A DNA stretch of 64,000 nt from Novilysobacter selenitireducens (GCF_020026895.1 NZ_JAINZW010000002.1:124001-188000); one strand, 5' to 3'; counted from the first letter of the stretch, positions 9,506 to 18,615 are shown. Notes: a model not told the origin generated them from the letters alone. Numbers and translations: made by a program.

Positions 9506-10225
9506 GTGACCGCATCGCAGCAGACGCCATCCGACAACTTCAGCCAGGCCGAGCTGGACAAGTTCGGCGCGCTCGCCAACCGCTGGTGGGACCCGGACGG
9601 CCCGCAGAAGGCGCTGCATGCGCTGAATCCACCGCGCCTGGAATACGTGGCCGAGCGCGTCCCCCTGGCCGGCGCCAGCGTGCTGGACGTCGGCTGTGGT
9701 GGTGGCCTGCTGAGCGAGGCGCTGGCCCGCCGCGGCGCGCAGGTGACCGCGATCGACCTGGCGCCCGAGCTGGTCAAGGTGGCGCGCCTGCATGGGCTGG
9801 AAAGCGGCGCGCAGGTCGACTACCGGCTGCAGTCGGTCGAGGCGCTGGCCGCGGAGCGGCCCGGGACGTTCGATGCCATCACCTGCATGGAGATGCTCGA
9901 GCACGTCCCCGATCCGGCGGCGATCGTCTCGGCGTGCGCCACGTTGCTGAAGCCGGGTGGGCACCTGTTCCTGTCCACCCTCAACCGCACGCCGGCGGCG
10001 TTCGCGCTGGCCATTGTCGGCGCCGAATACATCGCCCGCCTGCTGCCCAAGGGCACCCACCAGTACCGCGACTTCATCAAGCCGTCCGAACTGGCGGCCT
10101 GGCTGCGTGCCGCCGGGCTGGAATTGGAGGACGTCAGCGGCTTGATGTACGAGCCGTGGCGCAACGCAGCGCGGCGGATTTCGCGCACGGACGTGAATTA
10201 CCTGGCGTGCGCGGTTAAGGGGTAG
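9506..10225 (+). CDS. ubiG: ubiquinone biosynthesis O-methyltransferase UbiG
   Basis: 239 aa class I SAM-dependent methyltransferase with motif [10 protein letters not shown] (59-67) and the conserved [10 protein letters not shown] stretch. UbiG carries out both O-methylations of ubiquinone biosynthesis at the inner membrane. The start is a GTG at 9506 with AGAGGT 5 bp upstream. The C-terminal GLMYEPW and YLACAVKG match the family. A HAD phosphatase follows after a repeat-filled gap, an order (ubiG then gph/mupP) also found in Pseudomonas. Confidence 0.93.
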   Translation: MTASQQTPSDNFSQAELDKFGALANRWWDPDGPQKALHALNPPRLEYVAERVPLAGASVLDVGCGGGLLSEALARRGAQVTAIDLAPELVKVARLHGLESGAQVDYRLQSVEALAAERPGTFDAITCMEMLEHVPDPAAIVSACATLLKPGGHLFLSTLNRTPAAFALAIVGAEYIARLLPKGTHQYRDFIKPSELAAWLRAAGLELEDVSGLMYEPWRNAARRISRTDVNYLACAVKG

Positions 10226-10279
10226 GGCGGCCTTTCCTGACGCGCTTTGCGCGGCGACATCCGCTAATCACTCGGATGC

Positions 10280-10340
10280 ATCGCGGCTGAAGCCGCTCCT
10301 ACAGTTGGGCGTTTTTTATAGGAGCGGCTTCAGCCGCGAA
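10280..10340. repeat. inverted pair of REP-type A elements
   Basis: ATCGCGGCTGAAGCCGCTCC (10280 on) and the inverted copy TAGGAGCGGCTTCAGCCGCG (10319 on) face each other around a 15-nt spacer containing TTTTTT. Each arm is itself a small palindrome. This is the first of at least seven loci with this element in the window. Confidence 0.8.
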
Positions 10341-10460
10341 GACACCTGGTCAGCGCGGACAAATGAAGGCCGCCGCCAACCCTCCGCACGTTCCGCGCAG
10401 CTGTTGGCTTCCCTCCGCAACTCTCCGCTCCCCTTTCCCACTTCCCCATTCCCCGATCCC

Positions 10461-11129
10461 ATGCCCTTTCCCCCCGTAGCCCTGTTCGACCTCGACGGCA
10501 CCCTGCTCGATAGCGCGCCCGACATGCTGGCCGCGATCAATGCCATGCGCGCGGGCCGTGATGTCGGGCCGATGCTGCTGGACGACCTGCGACCGCAGGT
10601 CTCCAAGGGCGCGCGCGCCATGCTTTCGGTCGCGTTTCCCGAGTGGGACGCGGAAGAGCGCGAACGGCACGTTCCCGCTTTCCTCGACGCCTACCAGCAG
10701 GAGCTGGGCCGGCATGGAGGTGCGTTCGACGGTATCGAGGCGATGCTCGCCGAGCTGGAGGCCGCCGGCAGCCGTTGGGGCATTGTCACCAACAAGCCCG
10801 AGTACCTGGCCAGGCAGCTGATGCCCGTGCTGGGGTGGGAATCGCGCTGCGCGGTCCTCATCGGTGGCGACACGCTCGCGGTACGCAAACCCGACCCGCT
10901 GCCGCTGGTGGTGGCGGCCGAGCGCCTCGGCGTTGCACCCCGGGCATGCGCCTACGTCGGTGACGATGAGCGCGACATCGTGGCCGCGCGCGCGGCAGGG
11001 ATGCCGTCGGTGGTGGCGCTGTGGGGCTATCGCCTGTCGGAGGACGACCCGATCGCCTGGCGCGGCGACGTGCTGGTCGAACGGCCCGCCGACCTGTGCA
11101 GCCCGGCGGCGTGGCCGGTGGCGCGGTGA
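10461..11129 (+). CDS. HAD phosphatase, Gph/MupP type
   Basis: 222 aa HAD-superfamily phosphatase with the nucleophile motif FDLDGTLLD (D10, D12), VTNKPEY, and the metal-binding GDDERDI. The sequence alone fits phosphoglycolate phosphatase. The position directly after ubiG matches Pseudomonas mupP, whose product dephosphorylates N-acetylmuramic acid 6-phosphate in cell-wall recycling; that reading is inference from context. The start is the ATG at 10461 (MPFPPVALFDLDGT); open frame upstream runs through the repeat and is not coding. Its stop overlaps the next start (GTGA). Confidence 0.8.
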   Translation: MPFPPVALFDLDGTLLDSAPDMLAAINAMRAGRDVGPMLLDDLRPQVSKGARAMLSVAFPEWDAEERERHVPAFLDAYQQELGRHGGAFDGIEAMLAELEAAGSRWGIVTNKPEYLARQLMPVLGWESRCAVLIGGDTLAVRKPDPLPLVVAAERLGVAPRACAYVGDDERDIVAARAAGMPSVVALWGYRLSEDDPIAWRGDVLVERPADLCSPAAWPVAR

Positions 11130-11869
11130 GCGCGGACCGGCCCGGGACGGCGTACGGCGTGGACCACGAGGCGCTGGAGAGCTTCATCGGCAAATGGCGC
11201 GCGCGCTGGCCCGAGTGGTCGGTCGCCGAGGTGTTCGTCCCGCCCGCGCAGCACCCGATTGCCCTGGCGTGGGCCGCGCTGCAGCAGGAGCTGACCGACG
11301 CGGCCTGGGGCGGCAGCGATGCGCGCCCCGGCGAGGCCAAGTTGGCGTGGTGGGCGGAGGAGCTGATCGGATGGAGCCGCGGCATGCGCAGGCACCCGCT
11401 GGGCGTGGTCCTGCAGACGCGGGCGACGTCGTGGCCCGCCCTGGCGGCGGCGCTCCCGGCCTTGCCCGCCAGCCGCGAGCGTCCGCGCGATCCGGAGGAG
11501 TCCGGTTCCATGCTGCAGCCGCTCGCCGAGGCGATGGCCGCGATCGATGCCGAGCTGTTCGGCAGCGAAGGGCGGGCGGGGGTCGATCACCGCGCTGCAC
11601 AACTCGTCGCCGCGTGTTTGCAGCAGGCGCGCTTCCAGCAGCCCGGCGATGCCCACGTGCCGTTGTCGCTCCTTGCCGGGCAGGCCGACGGCGGCGGTCG
11701 CGACCGCTGGGCGCGCCATCTGCTGGCCCACTGGCCGACCGCGGGTGGCGCCCGGCCACGCAGGCTGTGGGCGGCCCTCGCGCGTGGGCGGCTGGAGCGC
11801 GGCGACGCGACCCGGCCGGTGCCGACGTGGCGCGTGCTCTGGCGGTCGTGGCGCGCGGCCCGGAACTGA
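11126..11869 (+). CDS. squalene/phytoene synthase-like protein, probably non-enzymatic
   Basis: 247 aa. The run KLAWWAEELIGWSRGMRRHP resembles the helix of squalene/phytoene synthase-like and NDUFAF6-like proteins (pattern RLQWWRxAL...RHPVAxAL). The two Asp-rich DxxxD prenyl-diphosphate sites are not recognisable, so catalysis is doubtful. It starts at GTG 11126, overlapping the phosphatase stop by GTGA, so it is translationally coupled to it. Function is unknown. Family membership is a tentative reading and needs a profile search. Confidence 0.5.
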   Translation: MSADRPGTAYGVDHEALESFIGKWRARWPEWSVAEVFVPPAQHPIALAWAALQQELTDAAWGGSDARPGEAKLAWWAEELIGWSRGMRRHPLGVVLQTRATSWPALAAALPALPASRERPRDPEESGSMLQPLAEAMAAIDAELFGSEGRAGVDHRAAQLVAACLQQARFQQPGDAHVPLSLLAGQADGGGRDRWARHLLAHWPTAGGARPRRLWAALARGRLERGDATRPVPTWRVLWRSWRAARN

Positions 11870-11960
11870 CCGTTGCAGCGCCCGGACCGGGGCCTGGGGG
11901 GGCGCTCGTTAGAATGGCCGGCGTTGCGAACCCCCGGTCCAGTCCCCACGTGTCCTGTCA

Positions 11961-12890
11961 ATGAGCATTCCCAGCGCCCCCCGCCGCCTGCCCGACGTCG
12001 CCCACGAAGCCGCCGCGGCGGCGCGCCCGCTCGACTGGGTCGGCATGGCCAACATCGCGCTGCCGCTGCGCGTGGGTGGGCACGGCGGCGAGCCGATCCA
12101 GGTAGCCGGCTCGGTGGATGTGTCGGTCGACCTGACCCGTGCCGAGGCCCGTGGCATCCACATGTCGCGCCTGTACCTGATGCTGCAGGACGCGTTCGCA
12201 TCGGAGGCGGTGACGCCGGCTGGCCTGCGGCGCGTGCTGCAGTCGCTTGTGGATTCGCAGCAGGGCCTGTCGTCGGCCGCGCGGCTGGTGCTGCGCTACG
12301 ACCAGATGCTGCTGCGCCCGGCCCTGGCCAGCGGCAATGCCGGGTGGAAGCGCTATCCCGTCGAAATCGATGCGGCCCTCGTCGACGGCCACCTGCAGCT
12401 GGCGCTGCGGTTTTCCGTCGAATACTCGAGCACCTGCCCGGCCTCCGCCGCACTGTCACGGCAGATCAATGCCGAGCGGTTCGTCGAGGATTTCGCTGAG
12501 GCCCGGCCGATGTCGCCCGCCGTGGTCGGTGACTGGCTGGCGTCCGAGCGCGGGCTGGCCGCCACGCCGCACGCGCAGCGTAGCCGCGCCGACATCCGCG
12601 TCACGCTGCGCCCGCAGTTCGAGGAACTGCCATTGGCGGCACTTATCGACGCCATCGAGCACGCCGTGGCGACCCCCGTGCAGACCGCGGTCAAGCGCGA
12701 GGACGAGCAGGCCTTCGCCCGGCTCAACGCCGAAAACCTGATGTTCTGCGAAGACGCCGCACGTCGGGTGGCCGCCGCGCTGGCCGAAGACCCGCATGTC
12801 GAGCGGTTCGAGGCGGACGTGGCTCATTTCGAGAGCCTGCACGCCCATGACGCGGTGGCCCGCGTGACCGGTCGCGGCAACCGCGCCTGA
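11961..12890 (+). CDS. folE2: GTP cyclohydrolase FolE2 (type IB)
   Basis: 309 aa. COG1469-type GTP cyclohydrolase I that makes 7,8-dihydroneopterin triphosphate, the first intermediate of folate (and queuosine) synthesis. The signature SSTCPASAALS carries the catalytic Cys159, and GIHMSRLY (66-72) is conserved. Type IB enzymes work with metals other than zinc and are often Zur-controlled; no clear Zur box was seen in the 91-bp upstream gap. A TAGAAT sequence at about 11910 could be a -10 element. Confidence 0.92.
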   Translation: MSIPSAPRRLPDVAHEAAAAARPLDWVGMANIALPLRVGGHGGEPIQVAGSVDVSVDLTRAEARGIHMSRLYLMLQDAFASEAVTPAGLRRVLQSLVDSQQGLSSAARLVLRYDQMLLRPALASGNAGWKRYPVEIDAALVDGHLQLALRFSVEYSSTCPASAALSRQINAERFVEDFAEARPMSPAVVGDWLASERGLAATPHAQRSRADIRVTLRPQFEELPLAALIDAIEHAVATPVQTAVKREDEQAFARLNAENLMFCEDAARRVAAALAEDPHVERFEADVAHFESLHAHDAVARVTGRGNRA

Positions 12891-13045
12891 CGCCCGCGCG
12901 AGGCGCCTGCGCGCGGCCTTAATCAGGTCGGGTTGGACGAACGGCGCGTAGCGGCAGACGGGCGTCGCAATGTGAACGTGCGGCCTGTCACACCGGCTGG
13001 CGCCCTGGGCTATTCTCGCGTTCAAGGCACGGTGCAGGACGGGTG

Positions 13046-14770
13046 ATGGGGAAGCCCTCGGGTCACTGGTTACAGGCCATCGCGGTCACTATCGCGATGG
13101 CCTTCGGCGTGTGCGGCCCGTCGGTTGCGGCCGGGGCCGACGCGCCGGCGTTCCAGTTGGCGCGGCTTGATGCCGATCCCGTTCCGGCGCGCGTGCTTTC
13201 CGGGGAATTCGAAGACCGGTTCAAACCCGGCGCCCGCAAAGCGGTCATCCGCGAAGAGGCCGACCAGCCGCGCTGGTGGCGCTTGACGGCTACTTCGGCG
13301 GTCAGCCGCGCCGGCCAGCCGCAGCTGGTGGTGTCCTCGCCATACCTCACCGTGATCGAAACCTGGCGCCCGGGTGAAGCCTTGCCCGTGCGCAGGGCGT
13401 TGATCGGGCAGGGCATGGATGGCCTGCACGCGCCGCGTGCGCTGGTGGTGCCGCTGCCGGACGGCCTGCGGGCTGGACAGTCGCTGTACCTGCGCGTCGA
13501 CGGCCGTGGCGCCAGCGTGCCCATGCGCGTGGCGATCCAGCCGGAGGCCGAGGTGCATCGCGCCGACCTGGTGCACGTGGCGTGGCGTTCGGCCGTACTG
13601 GTGTCATTGCTGGTGCTCGCGGTGCTGTCGCTGGGCTTCTGGATCGGCATCCGGGAGCGCAGCTATGCGTACCTGATGGCCACGCTGCTGGCGCAGGTCG
13701 GGTACCTGGCCACCATGGGCGGCGAGCTGCGGGTCTGGCCCGCGGCGGCCGAAGTGTTCGGCACGGACCCGCGGACGGTGCGCCTGTTCGCGCTGCTGGC
13801 GATCATCGCCGGCAACTTCTTCATCGGCAGCTACCTCGAACTGCGCACCCGCCAGCCGCGCGTGCAGCGGATCCTGGACGGCTGCAGCCTCGCGGCCGCA
13901 GTGCTGCTGGCCGTTACCTTCGCCCTGGGCGCGCGCTGGGTGTCGCTGGTGGGCAACGTCGTGGTGCTGGTGATCGCGGGCACGGTGGTCGTGGCGACGG
14001 TCAGGGCCATCCGTCAGGGGTTCAGCACGGCGCGGCTGCTGCTGCTGTCGTGGCTGCCGCTGGCGGTGATGGTGACGCTGCGGGTGGGGGAGCTGCTGGG
14101 CGGGTGGGTCAATCCGCCCTGGATGGCGCATGCCCTTCCTGCGGCGATGGCGTTCTCCGGCCTGGTGGTGACCATTGGTCTGGCCGAGCAGTTGCAGCAG
14201 CTGCGCCGCGACCGCGACCACGCCAGCCGTATGGCCTCCTACGACGCGCTGACCGGTGCGTCATCGCGGCCGGCGATCGAGGAGCAACTGAAGACCGCCG
14301 TGCGCGACGCGCATCGCCTGGACCGGCCGCTGTCGGTGGTGTTCTTCGACATCGACCGCTTCAAGCAGATCAACGACGTGCACGGCCACCGGATCGGCGA
14401 CCAGTGCCTCAGGATCATCGCGCTGCGCACGCGCAACCGCTTGCGCACCTACGACCAGATGGGCCGCTACGGCGGGGACGAGCTGGTCGTCGTGCTGCCC
14501 GACACCGAGCAGCATGAAGCCCTGGGCGTGGCCGAGAACCTGCGCTCGGCGGTCAACTGCCGGCCGCTGTCGATGGACGGCGTGGTCCTGGAGGCCTCGC
14601 TCAGCATCGGTGTCGCCCAGCTGCAGCAAGGCGAGACAGCCGAGCAACTGCTGGAGCGCGCCGACGCCGCGCTCTACGCCAGCAAGGCCGCCGGCCGCGA
14701 CCGCGTCAGCGGCAGCACGCGCATCACCGGCACCCACAAGGCATTGCCGACGAAGGAAGTGGTGTCCTGA
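13046..14770 (+). CDS. 7TM-DISM membrane diguanylate cyclase (GGDEL, with I-site)
   Basis: 574 aa. Signal peptide (about 1-30), periplasmic sensing domain (31-175), seven hydrophobic segments (about 180-385), then GGDEF domain. The active site reads GGDEL (476-480), and RTYD (467-470) lies exactly five residues before it, which is the canonical inhibitory I-site. FDIDRFKQIND supplies the metal-binding Asp. It should make c-di-GMP and be product-inhibited. ATG 13046 is preferred over the adjacent GTG 13043, with AGGAC upstream. The external ligand is unknown. Confidence 0.88.
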   Translation: MGKPSGHWLQAIAVTIAMAFGVCGPSVAAGADAPAFQLARLDADPVPARVLSGEFEDRFKPGARKAVIREEADQPRWWRLTATSAVSRAGQPQLVVSSPYLTVIETWRPGEALPVRRALIGQGMDGLHAPRALVVPLPDGLRAGQSLYLRVDGRGASVPMRVAIQPEAEVHRADLVHVAWRSAVLVSLLVLAVLSLGFWIGIRERSYAYLMATLLAQVGYLATMGGELRVWPAAAEVFGTDPRTVRLFALLAIIAGNFFIGSYLELRTRQPRVQRILDGCSLAAAVLLAVTFALGARWVSLVGNVVVLVIAGTVVVATVRAIRQGFSTARLLLLSWLPLAVMVTLRVGELLGGWVNPPWMAHALPAAMAFSGLVVTIGLAEQLQQLRRDRDHASRMASYDALTGASSRPAIEEQLKTAVRDAHRLDRPLSVVFFDIDRFKQINDVHGHRIGDQCLRIIALRTRNRLRTYDQMGRYGGDELVVVLPDTEQHEALGVAENLRSAVNCRPLSMDGVVLEASLSIGVAQLQQGETAEQLLERADAALYASKAAGRDRVSGSTRITGTHKALPTKEVVS

Positions 14771-14788
14771 CGGCGACGCCTCGGGGCG

Positions 14789-15691
14789 TCATTGCGCGCC
14801 GGCGCGCTCCAGCATCAGCAGCGGGTCGATCCTCACGTCCAGCCAGTTCATGCCCCAGTGCAGGTGCGGGCCGGTCGCGCGGCCCGTCGCGCCAACGGCG
14901 CCGATGACCTGGCCCTGCTCGACGGTGTCGCCGACCTCCACGTCCAGGCGCGACAGGTGCAGGAAGTTGGAACTGACGCCGTGGCCATGGTCCAACAGGA
15001 CGGTGCCGCCGGTCAGGTAGAGATCGGGACTGGCGAACGTCACCACGCCCCCAGCCGGGGCCTTGACCGGCGTGCCGCTGCCCACGGCGATGTCCATGCC
15101 CGAATGCGCCGAGCCCGGGCTGCCGTTGTAGACACGCTGGTTGCCGAAGCGACCGCTGATGCGGCCCTCGACCGGCCACTGGAAGGCCTGCGCGAACCCC
15201 GTCCGGGCGTCATAGCGCGTGCGCGCGGCGGTGACTTCGGCCTGTTCGCGGCGGATGCGCTCGGCAATCGCCGGCGGCGGGTCGACCGTGCGCGGCGGCA
15301 CGCCGTTGACCCGTTCGACCGGCCAGTCGCGCGGGTCGACGGTGACCTGGTAGTTGAGCCGGCGGCCGTCAGGGTGCGTGATCGAGACGGCCAGGGGACC
15401 CGTCGCATCGCGCCCGACGCCGAACACGAACGTCCCGTACGGCGTAACGTGGAGCTGGCGGCCGTCGTACTCCACCCGGGCATCTGCCGGTGCGCGGCCG
15501 ACCACCAGGCCGCCCTGCTGCACGCGATCGGGCACGACGGTCACGCGCTCGGCGCGTGCGATCGGGCGGCCGTCCGGTGGCAGGACCGGTGGTCGACCCG
15601 GCGCCGTCGTCTGTGCGGTGGCCGCGCAGGCCGCCAATGCGAGGGGCAACACGCAGCCAGCACCCAGCCGGGTGATCGAGGTGCGCCTCAT
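14789..15691 (-). CDS. M23 family (LytM-type) peptidoglycan endopeptidase
   Basis: 300 aa. A signal sequence with a possible lipobox (LALAAC) sits at the N-terminus, so it is exported and perhaps lipid-anchored. The C-terminal lysostaphin-like domain keeps HSGMD and HLHWGM, the zinc ligands and catalytic His pair, so it is likely active. The middle region (about 50-170) looks like a beta-rich N-terminal module common in M23 proteins. Such enzymes cut peptide cross-links in peptidoglycan. The start ATG (15691) overlaps the dihydroorotase stop (ATGA), so the two are co-translated. Confidence 0.88.
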   Translation of the reverse strand: MRRTSITRLGAGCVLPLALAACAATAQTTAPGRPPVLPPDGRPIARAERVTVVPDRVQQGGLVVGRAPADARVEYDGRQLHVTPYGTFVFGVGRDATGPLAVSITHPDGRRLNYQVTVDPRDWPVERVNGVPPRTVDPPPAIAERIRREQAEVTAARTRYDARTGFAQAFQWPVEGRISGRFGNQRVYNGSPGSAHSGMDIAVGSGTPVKAPAGGVVTFASPDLYLTGGTVLLDHGHGVSSNFLHLSRLDVEVGDTVEQGQVIGAVGATGRATGPHLHWGMNWLDVRIDPLLMLERAGAQ

Positions 15692-17034
15692 CGAGCGAAT
15701 GCCAGCCGCTGGCCATTGGGCGAGCCGACCAGCTGTTGCCCGTCCCACGCCAGCACGCCGTTGACCCAGGTGGAGGCGATGCGCGAATGGAACGTACGGC
15801 CTTCGAACGGGGACCAGCCGCACTTGGACAACACGTCCTCGCGGCGCACGGTAAACGGCGTGTCCTCCACCAGCACCAGGTCGGCGGCGTAGCCTTCGCG
15901 CAGGAACCCGCGGCCTTCGACGTCGAACAGTTGCGCCGGCGCATGCGCGAACTTCTGCACCACCTGCGCGGTGGTCAGCCGGCCCTCGTGCACCAGCTCC
16001 AGCGCGGCGTTCAGGGCGTACTGCACCAGCGGCAGGCCACTGGGCGCAGAGGTGTACGGGCGCTGCTTCTCCTCCAGCAGGTGCGGGGCGTGGTCAGTGG
16101 CGAGCACGTCGATGGTGTCGTCGGCGACGGCGCGGATCAGCGCCTCGCGGTCCTCGGGGTCCTTGATCGCGGGATTGCACTTGATCAGGTGGCCGAGCGC
16201 CGCGTAGTCGCTGCGGTCGAAGCGCAGGAAATGGATGCAGGTCTCGGCGGTGATCTGCTTGCGGCTGCCATCGCTCCGGATCATCGGGCCGGTCTCGAAC
16301 AGCGCCAGCTCGTCGGCGGTGGAGATGTGCAGCACGTGCAGGCGGGTGCCGTGGCGGCGCGCGAGCGAGAGCGCCAGCACCGTCGACTTCTTGCAGGCCT
16401 CGCGTGAACGGATGTCCGGATGGCAGGCGGCGGGAATGTCGTCGCCGTACTTTTCCTTGTAGCGGGCGGTTTCAGCCTCGATCATCGGCGTGTCCTCGCA
16501 GTGCGTGATGATCGGCACCGGGGTGTCGCGGAAGATCGCGTCGAGCGTCTCGGGGTTGTCCACCAGCATGTTGCCGGTGGACGCGCCCATGAACACCTTC
16601 AGGCCCGGGGTGGCCTTCGGGTCGATGGCGCGCACGGCCTCCAGGTTGTCGTTGCTGGCGCCCATGTAGAAGCCGTGGTTGCCCCAGACGCGCCCGGCGG
16701 CACGGCGGTACTTGTCCTCCAGCGCCGCCGCATCGAGCGTCGGCGGGTTGGTGTTGGGCATGTCCATGAAGCTGGTGAGGCCGCCCGCGACGGCCGCGCC
16801 GGACTCCACCGCCATGTCGGCCTTGTGTTCCATGCCGGGTTCGCGGAAATGCACCTGGTCGTCGATCATGCCCGGCAGCAGGCGGCGGCCGGCGGCGTCG
16901 ACTACGACCTCGCCACTGCGCGCCGACAGGCCCTTGCCGATTTCGGCGATGCGGCCGTCCTCGATTCGCAGGTCGCCGTCGAATTCGCGGCCCTCGTTCA
17001 CCAGTCGGGCATTGACGATCAGGGTATTGGGCAT
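15688..17034 (-). CDS. pyrC: dihydroorotase (class I type)
   Basis: 448 aa amidohydrolase. Carries LPGMIDDQVHFREPG (about 53-67), FMDMPNTNPPT, GLKVFMGAS with a Lys that may be carboxylated, HCED, HVLHIST and ATDHAPH. It should convert carbamoyl aspartate to dihydroorotate in pyrimidine synthesis. In the usual HxH metal motif the first His is Gln here (QVH, 60-62); I recall the same form in a group of annotated dihydroorotases, so it may be a subfamily trait. ATG 17034 (MPNTLIVNARLV) is the family start. An M23 peptidase follows with overlap. Confidence 0.8.
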   Translation of the reverse strand: MPNTLIVNARLVNEGREFDGDLRIEDGRIAEIGKGLSARSGEVVVDAAGRRLLPGMIDDQVHFREPGMEHKADMAVESGAAVAGGLTSFMDMPNTNPPTLDAAALEDKYRRAAGRVWGNHGFYMGASNDNLEAVRAIDPKATPGLKVFMGASTGNMLVDNPETLDAIFRDTPVPIITHCEDTPMIEAETARYKEKYGDDIPAACHPDIRSREACKKSTVLALSLARRHGTRLHVLHISTADELALFETGPMIRSDGSRKQITAETCIHFLRFDRSDYAALGHLIKCNPAIKDPEDREALIRAVADDTIDVLATDHAPHLLEEKQRPYTSAPSGLPLVQYALNAALELVHEGRLTTAQVVQKFAHAPAQLFDVEGRGFLREGYAADLVLVEDTPFTVRREDVLSKCGWSPFEGRTFHSRIASTWVNGVLAWDGQQLVGSPNGQRLAFAR

Positions 17035-17071
17035 GTCGGGCCTCTGGATTGGACGGATGGGGAGTACGTGT

Positions 17072-17290
17072 TCAGCGCGGCGGCACGGGGTCGTGGCCAC
17101 CGGGGTGCAACGGGTGGCAGCGCGCTACGCGCCGCATGGCCAGCCAGCTGCCGCGCAAGGCCCCGAACCGCGCGATGGCCTGCATCGCATATTCCGAGCA
17201 ACTGGGATGGAAGCGGCAACGTGGTCCGAGCAGCGGGCTGATCCAGCGCTTGTAGCCTCGCAACACGGCGATGAACAGACGGTCGATCAC
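17072..17290 (-). CDS. yidD: membrane protein insertion efficiency factor YidD
   Basis: 72 aa. Contains the full YidD signature: a short N-terminal amphipathic/hydrophobic segment ([20 protein letters not shown]), then [14 protein letters not shown] with three cysteines and a closing [14 protein letters not shown]. YidD assists YidC-dependent membrane insertion. The GTG at 17290 is chosen since homologues begin (M/V)IDRL; open frame upstream extends into the dksA promoter. The gene usually lies between rnpA and yidC, but here it sits 37 bp upstream of pyrC. Confidence 0.9.
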   Translation of the reverse strand: MIDRLFIAVLRGYKRWISPLLGPRCRFHPSCSEYAMQAIARFGALRGSWLAMRRVARCHPLHPGGHDPVPPR

Positions 17291-17445
17291 GGTGCCTTCA
17301 ATGCCGTGCGTGGAGGATGCCCGATGGGGAACGCGAGGCACCCTGCATCGGGTGGTCGAACGACGGGTTGGCCGGATTGCGTCCGGTGCGCGCCCGTCGG
17401 TCGGAATCGCCCCGGAAATCCTTGGCGACCCGCGCTCCGGCGCGG

Positions 17446-17474
17446 TTGCCGCAGGTGCCGGGGCAGGGTATAAC
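17446..17474 (+). promoter_or_regulatory. predicted sigma-70 promoter of the dksA-like gene
   Basis: TTGCCG (17446-17451), a 17-bp spacer and TATAAC (17469-17474) form a good -35/-10 pair. It predicts a leader of roughly 35-40 nt before the GTG start, which has AAAGGA upstream. Confidence 0.6.
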
Positions 17475-17517
17475 AGCGCGCTTTCCCGTCACAAGGGAAC
17501 AAAAGGATCAGCCGCTC

Positions 17518-18615
17518 GTGGCAGTGAAGAAACTACTCAAGAAGGCCGCCAAGGCCGTCAAGAAGGCGATCAAGCCCGCCGCAAAGAAGGCACCGGCCAA
17601 GAAGGCGGCTGCCAAGAAGGCGCCCGCGAAGCCTGTTGCGAAGAAGCCTGCGCCGAAAAAGGCGGTGGCGAAGAAGGCCCCGGCAAGGAAGGCGGTCGCG
17701 AAGAAAGCTGTCGCCAAGAAGCCCGTCGCCGCGAAGAAGGCGGCTGCGAAGAAGCCTGCTGCAAAGAAGGTCGTCGCCAAGAAGGCCGTCGCGAAGAAGC
17801 CCGTTGCCAGCAAGGAGGCACCGGTGAAGAAGGCCGCGGCCAACAAGGCGGCGCCCGTCAAGCCCGCTACCAAGCCCGCTACCAAGCCGGCTGCGAAGAA
17901 GGCCGCACCTGCAAAGGTCGCGGCGAAGACGGCACCGCCCGTCGCGAAGGCCGCCAAGCCGGGCATCGTCAAGAAGCCCGCCGCGCGTCCGGCCACCAAG
18001 ACCGCACCGGTCGAGAAATCCCCCGCCCGCGCAGCCTCACCGCTGCCGGCCAAGCAGTCCGCATCGGCGACGTCCGCTGCCAAGCCCGTCCAGGCCAAGC
18101 GCCCGGTCGGCAAGGTGGCGGTGGCCGTTGCCGCAAAACCGCAGGCACCTGCGCCGAAAGGCAAGGTGAAAGTCGTGCAGTACAAGACCGACGACGCCAC
18201 AGGGCGTCCGATCCTCCCGGCCGGCTACAAGCCCGCTGCCGACGAGGAATACATGAGCCCGTTGCAGCTCGAATACTTCCGCCAGCGCCTGCTCAAGTGG
18301 CGCGCCGACCTCGTCGAGGAATCCAAGCAGACCATCGAGAACCTCAAGGACGAAGTCCGCGATGTCGGCGACGAAGCCGAGCGCGCGACCCGCGAGACCG
18401 AGAACTCGCTGGAACTGCGCACCCGCGACCGCTATCGCAAGCTGATCAGCAAGATCGACAGCACGCTCAAGCGCGTCGACAGCGGCGACTATGGTTTCTG
18501 CGCCGACACCGGCGAGGAGATCGGCCTGGACCGCCTCGAGGCGCGCCTCACCGCCGAGCGCACCATCGATGCGCAGGAGCGTTGGGAGCACCTGCAGAAG
18601 CAGATGGGCGACTGA
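17518..18615 (+). CDS. dksA: DksA-family RNA polymerase-binding regulator with histone H1-like N-terminal tail
   Basis: 365 aa against about 150 for E. coli DksA. Residues 1 to about 235 are a low-complexity Lys/Ala/Pro/Val tail with many AKKA and PAKK repeats, like histone H1 tails. The C-terminal 120 aa form the DksA coiled coil and globule. The tip motif DxxDxA is kept (D282, D285, A287). The zinc finger is reduced to one Cys (C328 in GFCADTGEEIG); the other three positions are not Cys. DksA binds the RNA polymerase secondary channel and works with ppGpp. GTG start at 17518. Tail function (DNA binding) is inference. Confidence 0.85.
   Translation: MAVKKLLKKAAKAVKKAIKPAAKKAPAKKAAAKKAPAKPVAKKPAPKKAVAKKAPARKAVAKKAVAKKPVAAKKAAAKKPAAKKVVAKKAVAKKPVASKEAPVKKAAANKAAPVKPATKPATKPAAKKAAPAKVAAKTAPPVAKAAKPGIVKKPAARPATKTAPVEKSPARAASPLPAKQSASATSAAKPVQAKRPVGKVAVAVAAKPQAPAPKGKVKVVQYKTDDATGRPILPAGYKPAADEEYMSPLQLEYFRQRLLKWRADLVEESKQTIENLKDEVRDVGDEAERATRETENSLELRTRDRYRKLISKIDSTLKRVDSGDYGFCADTGEEIGLDRLEARLTAERTIDAQERWEHLQKQMGD

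Noticed and set aside
10280-10340. Terminator for ubiG at the REP pair
   Set aside because: The T-run lies in the loop between arms, not after a stem in the right direction, so I list it only as a repeat.
11870-11960. Zur box before folE2
   Set aside because: No convincing AT-rich dyad was seen in the gap; the only notable sequence is TAGAAT.
17536-18200. Frameshift or misassembly in the Lys/Ala-rich part of the DksA gene
   Set aside because: The frame is open throughout, codons vary between repeats, and tailed DksA proteins are known to me in this bacterial order.
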